The translations under genes were made by a program, and so were the position numbers. Of a DNA stretch of 64,000 nt, positions 59,301 through 64,000 are shown piece after piece; position 1 is the first letter of the stretch; every line of letters starts with the position of its first letter. The stretch is from assembly GCF_014650175.1 (NCBI RefSeq), contig NZ_BMUL01000021.1:1-64000 (forward strand), given 5' to 3'. Source of the DNA: Streptomyces termitum. Its GTDB lineage: Bacteria > Actinomycetota > Actinomycetes > Streptomycetales > Streptomycetaceae. The notes below the pieces were generated by a model. That model made no database searches. It was given only the letters and a program-made list of their open reading frames with translations, and had not been told where the DNA came from.

Positions 59301-62300
59301 AGGGCACGAACGACGGCAACGCCCTCACGCCCCCCGACGACAAGGCCCAGGAGAAGGCCGAGGACAAGGCCGACGACAAGATCGACGGCGACGACAACGA
59401 CGACCGCAGCGGCGAGAACAAGCACGAGAACGCCGTCGAGAACGACGACAGCGCCATCGCCCGCGGCAACGACGACGACCGCGACCGCGACCGCGACGAC
59501 GACACCCCGTCCGACCCGCCGCCCGTCCGGGACATCCCCTCCGGCATCGCCCTGGGCGTCCTCAGCCCCGCCCAGACCACCGCCCTCCAGGCCGTCCCGA
59601 AGCGCGACGGCGTCTTCGTCGTCGGCATGCACACCGACCCGGACGCCCCGAACGACCCGGCCACCGTCCTCAAGGCGCTCACCGACGCCCACGACGAGGG
59701 CCGCCTCGACGGCGTCACCGAGATCCAGTTCACCGCCTGCAACCTCGCCGCGCCCGTGCACGAGAGCACGGTCAGGACCGTCATGAGCGGGCTGTGGAAG
59801 CACCGCGCGCAGTCCGGCACCACGGCCACGCCGGACCCGCTCACCGCCCGCGCCGCCGACGCCCCCGTCTGGTACGTGCCCACGACGGGCGGCGACGGGA
59901 CGGGCGGCCACCTCCTCACCGCCCAGCACATCGGGCTCACCGGTGACGGGAAGATCGCCGTCGTGGACCGGGGCGCCTGGCACGTCTACGGCGACAGCGG
60001 CGACCAGGACCACACCCCCGTCCGTACGACCCCCGACCCGGACGCCCTCCCCGACGACGCGGTCTCCTTCCTCTTCCGCACGCCGGGGGTGAGGGAAGTG
60101 CACCCGGACGCGGTCAAGTTCGGCGACGGGGACCACACACCGGCCGACAACGGCGAGGGTTCCAGCACCGGTGCGGGCTCCCGGCCCTCCCCGGAACAGG
60201 ACCGGACGCCCTCCGACGACGACCCGCCCGCCGTGCCCCGGGACGCCTTGTCCGACGCCCTGGTCCGCATCCGGTACCGGGAGGAGTCAGAGTGGTTCGA
60301 GAGGCAGCTCGCCAACCGCCTGTTCGACGTGCCGCAGGTGCACCAGATGGCCACGCTGCTGTCGACCAGCGTCCTGAACGCCTTCCGCGGCAACCCTGGC
60401 CTCTACAACCGGCTGAGCCAGCCCAGCAGGTCCACTCCCGGGGCCGTGGGCTCCTCCCCCCTGGAGTGGGAGCGGGTCGGGAGCGAGGGCAACACGCGGG
60501 AGCGGATGACCCTGTTCTTCCAGTCCATCGCCTCTCTGGCCCTTCCCGAATTCGTCCGCGTTCCCGCCGACTATCCGGCCGAGCTGCACCGTGAGCGCCT
60601 CCAGCGGGAGAGCAACCCCGACGCACACGACTACAAGCTGCTCAACGACCTGCGCACGAGCATGTCCGTCGAGCGGTGGAACAGCCCCGAGCTCGCCCGG
60701 TACAACGAGAAGTGGCACGCGCTCGACTCCGTCCTGCGGCCGTTCCGGGCGGACGAGGTGGTCCCGCCCCTGAGCGCGACCGAGCGGAGAAGGGCGGTGA
60801 ACAGCCGGGGCACGATGAACTGGAACCCCGGCGGAGCCAGCCTGCACATCCGCATGGACCAGCCCTACCAGCAGTCCGCCGAACAGGCCGGCCGGCTGGT
60901 CAGGTCGGGCACCTCCGGATCGGGCTACTACTTCCACCTGTACGCCGAACTGCTGGGCCGGCAGCTCGGTTTCCACGTCGACCACGGGGTGCTGCGGCTC
61001 GCGATCATCGCCACCTTCGTCAGCGAGGGGCACCACACCCTGCCCGAGGTGATGGCGTCCTCCTCGCTGTTCGCCAGGGAGTACCTCACGTCCCAGCCTC
61101 CGCGCCCGGACGTCGAGGCCCTGCTCCAGCCGGCCGACGACGACACGCCGCGGTGGGACCGCTACACGGCCCTGGCCCCGCTGCACCCGGACTTCCTGCG
61201 CCGCGGGGTGGCCCGCGAGGGCCTCTTCCCCCACGAGCACGCCGAGGACTTCCGGCGCCGTCTGCGGGAAGCACCCGACCCGGAGCCGTCGCCGCTCCCC
61301 GACGACGCGGACCCCGACGACGACACGGCCAGCGACGACGACACCGCCAGCCACATGAGCTACGAGACGGACACGGACGACGACGAGACGGACAGCGGAA
61401 CCGACGAGAGCGACGCGAGCGACGCGAGCGACGCGAGCGACGAGGAGTACGAGACCGACGACACCGACCGGAGCGACGACGGCGCGGCCCCGCCCCTCGC
61501 GGGCGGCAAGCCCTCGCACGGCGGCGAGGGCACCGGCAGGCGGAACGACGAGGACCGGAACCGCGAGGACCGGGACGACGAGGGTCCCGCCTCCACGGAG
61601 TCCGGTTCCGTCCCGCACGACGCCGCCGGTTCGGCCCCGCGCGACGACGCCGGTGCCGCGTCCACGACCTCCCCCGTCCACGGCATCCCCTCCGGGATCG
61701 CCGTCGGTCCGCTCTCCCCCGCCCAGGCCGCCGCGCTCCACGCGCTCCCGCGGCGCGACGGCGTCTTCGTCGTCGGCACCCACACCGACCCGGACGCCCC
61801 GACCGACCCGGCCGTCCTCCTCAAGGCGCTCACCGACGCCCACGACGAGGGCCGCCTCGACGGCGTCACCGAGATCCAGTTCACCGGCTGCGGCCTCGGC
61901 TCGCCCGTGCGCGAGTCCACCGTCAGGACCGTCATGAGCGGCCTGTGGCAGCACCGCGCGAACTCGGGGGCCACGGGGCCCGACCCGCTCACCGCCCGCG
62001 CCGCCGACGCCCCCGTCTGGTACGTCCCCGGCGCCGACGGCCCCCATCCCCTGCTGACCGCCCAGCACATCGGGGTCACCCCCGACGGGCGGATCGCCGT
62101 CGTCGGCCAGGGCTCCTGGCACGTCTACGGCGACAGCGGCGACCGGGACCACACCCCCGTCCGTACGACCCCCGACCCGGACGCCCTGCCCGACGGCGCG
62201 GTGCGCTTCCCCACCCGTACGCCCGAGAGCGGTGCCGACCACCCCGACGCCGTCAAGTTCGGCACGGACGCCGGTCCGCCGGTCCCCCTGGCCGAGCGGC

Positions 62301-64000
62301 TGCCGCGGGACCGGTGGACGGCCCTGCTGTCCGACCCGGGGCAGGCGGACCTGCTCGCGGCGGTGACCGCCGTCCCGCGCGACCCGGACGGCGGCTGGCA
62401 CACCATGGACGCGGAGGCGTACCAGGCGCTGCGGGAGCGGACCCGTGAGGAGGGCGGCCCCTCGGACGAGGTCGTCGAGGACGCGTTCGCGTACCTGCCC
62501 GACCCCGACACCGACCCCGACGAGCGCCTGACGGCCGTCGCGACCCTGATCAAGACCCTCCAGGACGGCGCCGACGAGGGGCCGGTGCGCCCCAGCGTCC
62601 AGATCCTGCTCCAGCGCCTGCTCCAGGACCAGGGCTTCCCGCCTGCCCGGCTGCCCGACGCCGCCCGGGAGGCGGCGTTCTGGTCGGGCAACGAGCCCAA
62701 GGCCCTGGCCACCGAGCTGGCCCTCGGCATGGCCGACGCCGCCCGCGCCACGGACGCCCCCCTCACCGGGGAGATCACGATCACCCCGGCGGCGGCGCCG
62801 TCCGACGCGGCCCTGACCGGCCTGCTCCCGAACCCGAACCCGTTCCCGGACCGGCAGGCCCTGCTCCGGGAACTGCTGGCAGACGCCGGGCGCGACGGAA
62901 GCCCCTGGCACACCCTGGACGCCGACGCCTACCTCGCCCTGCGCTCCCGGATCGCGGGCGGCCCGCCCGCCGAGCCCGACCCGCGGGTGCGGGAGGACGT
63001 CGAGCGGATCCTGCGGGAGTACGGGACGGCCGTCCGCGCGGCCACCACCCGCACGGACCAGCTGAAGGCCGTCGCCGACGCCGTCCTGAAGCTGCACCAG
63101 ACCACCGGCCTCCCGGGATCGCCGGAGGACGCGCTGGCCGCCCACTCCCGCTTCCTGGTCCCCCGGATGCTGCTGGACCTCGGCATCACCCCGGTGCCCC
63201 TGCCGGGCAGGCTGCACGGCAAGGCGGCCTGGCAGAATCCGACGGACAGGATGCGGGAGTCCCGGCTCACGGCCTTCGCCACCAGCGTCGGCAACTCCGT
63301 CCTGACCTCCCACACCACCCCGGCCCCGGTGAACGACGGCAGCACCGGCGCCGGTACCGGCCCGGCGGACCGGCGGACGACCGGCGGCGCCACCCCCGAC
63401 GCCCCGGCCCCCTCCGCACCGGTCTCTCCCGAGGCGCCCGCCGCCCCCGAGGCACCGGCCTCCCCCGCCCCCCGGAAGACCCCCGCACCCGACGAGGAAA
63501 CCGCCCCCGAGCCCCGCGACTGGCGGAAGGAGCTGGACGCCCTCGGCACCCGCACCCGGGAGGAGACCACCGTCTACCTGCCGCTCCCGGAGCACCCGGC
63601 CGGGCTGGTGGGCCGCGCGGACCGGCTCCTGCGGACCGGCGACCGCCCGTACACCACCCTCTTCAAGGACCTCCCGCCCGGCACGGAGCACTGGCTGGCG
63701 GTACGGGTCCCCGCCGGGGACGGCGTCGACACCGGCGACGGACGGATCCTGGTCGGCAAGGACCGGCTGGCGGACGCGGCCCTCACCGGCCCCGACACCG
63801 TGCTCGCCTCCCTCCAGGACCTCGAACGCGGACTGCGGCCCGCCGGCGGCCCGGACGGCCCCCTGCCGCTCGCCGTCCTGAGCCGCGTCGGACAGGCGCG
63901 GTACGTCAACCCGGGCGCCGACGAGCACCACTCCGCCGTCCGGACGGCGGTCCGGCTGGCGTACGCCGACGCGTCCCGCGACGCCGAGCGGCCCCTGGGC
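56363..64000 (+). CDS. Giant ESX-type exported protein, partial at window end (>2546 codons)
   Basis: The frame stays open from the ATG at 56363 (AGAGGA upstream) to the last base; I checked it at intervals throughout. Residues ~1-100: WXG100-like/CpnT-type N-terminal domain (GMEWPEADEDLMRRVAEHYS). ~110-180: hydrophobic helices. ~225-370: Pro-rich linker. ~374-486: KGDVP octapeptide repeats. ~520-790: helical domain. ~1058-1239 and ~1775-1950: two copies of a module with one conserved Cys (FTACNLA, FTGCGLG). Acidic linkers (SDASDASDASDEEYETDD) separate them. It resembles very large Streptomyces proteins annotated as lonely-Cys-domain proteins. The C-terminal effector lies outside the window. 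Confidence 0.9.
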   Translation, partial: MAINPPEGIADFLAFVSGMEWPEADEDLMRRVAEHYSTIADDLETLSGYVIELIPIVKNDFEGEAAESFLVSMRDLTGQTAGANQLEQTAELSRQLSEVALKVANQVEYSKIMAILQLVQLLAEILFATLFSAFTFGAVWGPVSALFAATREGLHQLFRWLLQTILSQTFIGIMGGVFQDTVIQLYQLTSGHTTSWNMESLLDSVKQGALSGVVAGPLEILSHYGGKILGRLLGGKPPGSIISKRVDDVLNKVDDNLDNVTPNPKPDLPPGGAGKPGGPEGPKAKEDLPPTPPNTPPKDVTPPPVPPKKTEATPPPVPPKTEVAPPVPPKTVGDGLASPPVTTRPKPEAPVGAGAKEKPGAPATGKPGAPATGKGDVPTAPPKADVPTTGKGEVPGANKGDVPTTGKGEVPGANKGDVPTGNKGDVPGANKGDVPTTGKGDVPGANKGDVPTTGKGEVPGANKGDVPTTGKGDVPGAEKPEVPNAHKTEGGDTAGAGAGAGAGKTGSGDVPTAGAGSKVPDASDASGSAGRTAGDAENPLDDLLSTPEARSAFAKDIGELFGGVTRNLETGFMRHGAGSIADSFSEKMGEVFKKHLAHEGAEEAGKDFGKMLTQQWGRAGADHTGLSQALTEAMGDLGNLAPLKNLADSMPTLFARSEHTNALARIFKQENPLQGNPMYQLGGAVASLLNEGTSEMLSEGFYNMIFGDGTFSVSGGPFASGVAMGALSAGLHRAFEPVMVKYQNWVLSHQHADNPTDSKYFGLLHPINIASFVSNMTGNPAPWPVPRPTASTEQTSFKQDMKDMVKWVFSHPISGTPFFSDLPDRPDATADGDGDAFTPLDLDLGPSFGDEIAKDPLFRTESDGDLTSDDGLTSDGKTDDVLAGEDAGDTAVTAPPRATVSSDLSSLLGDDAEIPAPTQANRPVTLSGGDQFSAPLTRDDDAPAQAQATPRFPGDWAHLPTPSDDELSYLDVGDGDVRTKGTNDGNALTPPDDKAQEKAEDKADDKIDGDDNDDRSGENKHENAVENDDSAIARGNDDDRDRDRDDDTPSDPPPVRDIPSGIALGVLSPAQTTALQAVPKRDGVFVVGMHTDPDAPNDPATVLKALTDAHDEGRLDGVTEIQFTACNLAAPVHESTVRTVMSGLWKHRAQSGTTATPDPLTARAADAPVWYVPTTGGDGTGGHLLTAQHIGLTGDGKIAVVDRGAWHVYGDSGDQDHTPVRTTPDPDALPDDAVSFLFRTPGVREVHPDAVKFGDGDHTPADNGEGSSTGAGSRPSPEQDRTPSDDDPPAVPRDALSDALVRIRYREESEWFERQLANRLFDVPQVHQMATLLSTSVLNAFRGNPGLYNRLSQPSRSTPGAVGSSPLEWERVGSEGNTRERMTLFFQSIASLALPEFVRVPADYPAELHRERLQRESNPDAHDYKLLNDLRTSMSVERWNSPELARYNEKWHALDSVLRPFRADEVVPPLSATERRRAVNSRGTMNWNPGGASLHIRMDQPYQQSAEQAGRLVRSGTSGSGYYFHLYAELLGRQLGFHVDHGVLRLAIIATFVSEGHHTLPEVMASSSLFAREYLTSQPPRPDVEALLQPADDDTPRWDRYTALAPLHPDFLRRGVAREGLFPHEHAEDFRRRLREAPDPEPSPLPDDADPDDDTASDDDTASHMSYETDTDDDETDSGTDESDASDASDASDEEYETDDTDRSDDGAAPPLAGGKPSHGGEGTGRRNDEDRNREDRDDEGPASTESGSVPHDAAGSAPRDDAGAASTTSPVHGIPSGIAVGPLSPAQAAALHALPRRDGVFVVGTHTDPDAPTDPAVLLKALTDAHDEGRLDGVTEIQFTGCGLGSPVRESTVRTVMSGLWQHRANSGATGPDPLTARAADAPVWYVPGADGPHPLLTAQHIGVTPDGRIAVVGQGSWHVYGDSGDRDHTPVRTTPDPDALPDGAVRFPTRTPESGADHPDAVKFGTDAGPPVPLAERLPRDRWTALLSDPGQADLLAAVTAVPRDPDGGWHTMDAEAYQALRERTREEGGPSDEVVEDAFAYLPDPDTDPDERLTAVATLIKTLQDGADEGPVRPSVQILLQRLLQDQGFPPARLPDAAREAAFWSGNEPKALATELALGMADAARATDAPLTGEITITPAAAPSDAALTGLLPNPNPFPDRQALLRELLADAGRDGSPWHTLDADAYLALRSRIAGGPPAEPDPRVREDVERILREYGTAVRAATTRTDQLKAVADAVLKLHQTTGLPGSPEDALAAHSRFLVPRMLLDLGITPVPLPGRLHGKAAWQNPTDRMRESRLTAFATSVGNSVLTSHTTPAPVNDGSTGAGTGPADRRTTGGATPDAPAPSAPVSPEAPAAPEAPASPAPRKTPAPDEETAPEPRDWRKELDALGTRTREETTVYLPLPEHPAGLVGRADRLLRTGDRPYTTLFKDLPPGTEHWLAVRVPAGDGVDTGDGRILVGKDRLADAALTGPDTVLASLQDLERGLRPAGGPDGPLPLAVLSRVGQARYVNPGADEHHSAVRTAVRLAYADASRDAERPLG
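57482..57820 (+). repeat. 24-bp tandem repeat encoding KGDVPTTG/KGEVPGAN
   Basis: About 14 octapeptide units alternate KG[DE]VPTTG and KG[DE]VPGAN within the giant protein, with high nucleotide identity between units. The tract probably forms an extended linker and is prone to length change by slippage. Confidence 0.92.
59534..60078 (+). repeat. Single-Cys module, copy 1 of giant protein
   Basis: Residues ~1058-1239. Begins IPSGIALGVLSPAQ, contains RDGVFVVGMHTDPDAP, Cys1126 in QFTACNLAAPV, and ends TPVRTTPDPDALPDDAVSF. The strand-loop-Cys pattern suggests a caspase-like or Rossmann-like fold. Confidence 0.88.
61685..62211 (+). repeat. Single-Cys module, copy 2 of giant protein
   Basis: Residues ~1775-1950. 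Begins IPSGIAVGPLSPAQ, has RDGVFVVGTHTDPDAP, Cys1843 in QFTGCGLGSPV, and ends TPVRTTPDPDALPDGAVRF. Bases 61818-61886 are identical to 59667-59735 in copy 1 (69 bp). Confidence 0.88.

Noticed and set aside
55922..60136. A 1404-codon open frame on the minus strand
   Set aside because: It is the antisense of the giant protein and its neighbours. The plus strand has ribosome sites, domain motifs and a promoter, and the minus product is RGD/VGV low-complexity.
60287..63931. A 1214-codon open frame on the minus strand
   Set aside because: Antisense shadow of the giant protein, whose plus-strand frame is open throughout and carries the duplicated module.

Overview
The window is typical high-GC Streptomyces chromosome: G/C-biased third codon positions throughout, overlapping stop/start couplings, a DmdR/IdeR-type iron box, an AfsA-type signalling gene, a PucR-regulated xanthine dehydrogenase operon and a Streptomyces-style type VII secretion (ESX) locus. 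No rRNA, tRNA, transposase or integrase was seen. The species cannot be named from the sequence.

Layout. 1-6 kb: XRE regulator, HAD hydrolase, a small CRISPR array of type I-E character with no cas genes in the window, a divergent acyl-CoA dehydrogenase/TetR pair, and a lipoprotein. 6-15 kb: purine catabolism, with XdhC, an NCS2 purine permease and the three xanthine dehydrogenase subunits leftward, and a PucR-family activator divergent. 15.6-25.7 kb: TPR protein, P-loop/beta-propeller protein, GntR regulator, iron-regulated FhuF-like protein, DUF2637 membrane protein, HATPase, PoxB-like pyruvate oxidase and a PP2C-like protein. 25.8-33.9 kb: secreted subtilase with divergent TrmB/LuxR regulator, DUF456 protein, Ada/AlkA repair protein, and RsgA preceded by a 23-codon ORF. 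34.1-41.0 kb: a leftward cluster (AfsA-like synthase, HAD phosphatase, two unknown proteins, SDR reductase, DMT exporter, KAS III-like enzyme) with a divergent TetR gene; two matching operator half-palindromes lie between TetR and AfsA. This has the parts of a small-molecule autoregulator system.

41.1-64.0 kb: the ESX/type VII locus. EccC and an 843-aa partner run leftward. A 138-aa protein, EccD, EccB, two WXG100-like proteins, a helical protein, a 772-aa glycine-rich WXG-type substrate, a YbaB-like protein, a 102-aa helical protein and a giant protein (more than 2546 codons, running off the window) run rightward. Every apparent transcription unit in this locus is preceded by the same element, TGAAC, exactly 18 bases, then CGTT. 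There are six copies (five on or before rightward genes, one on the opposite strand for EccC), 40-67 bases before the start codon in five cases. I read this as one alternative (probably ECF) sigma factor promoter class controlling the whole secretion system and its substrates, and consider it the strongest new observation here. The giant protein has an ESX-type helical N-terminus, a 24-bp tandem-repeat linker and two copies of a ~180-aa module centred on a single conserved cysteine, sharing a 69-bp identical stretch.
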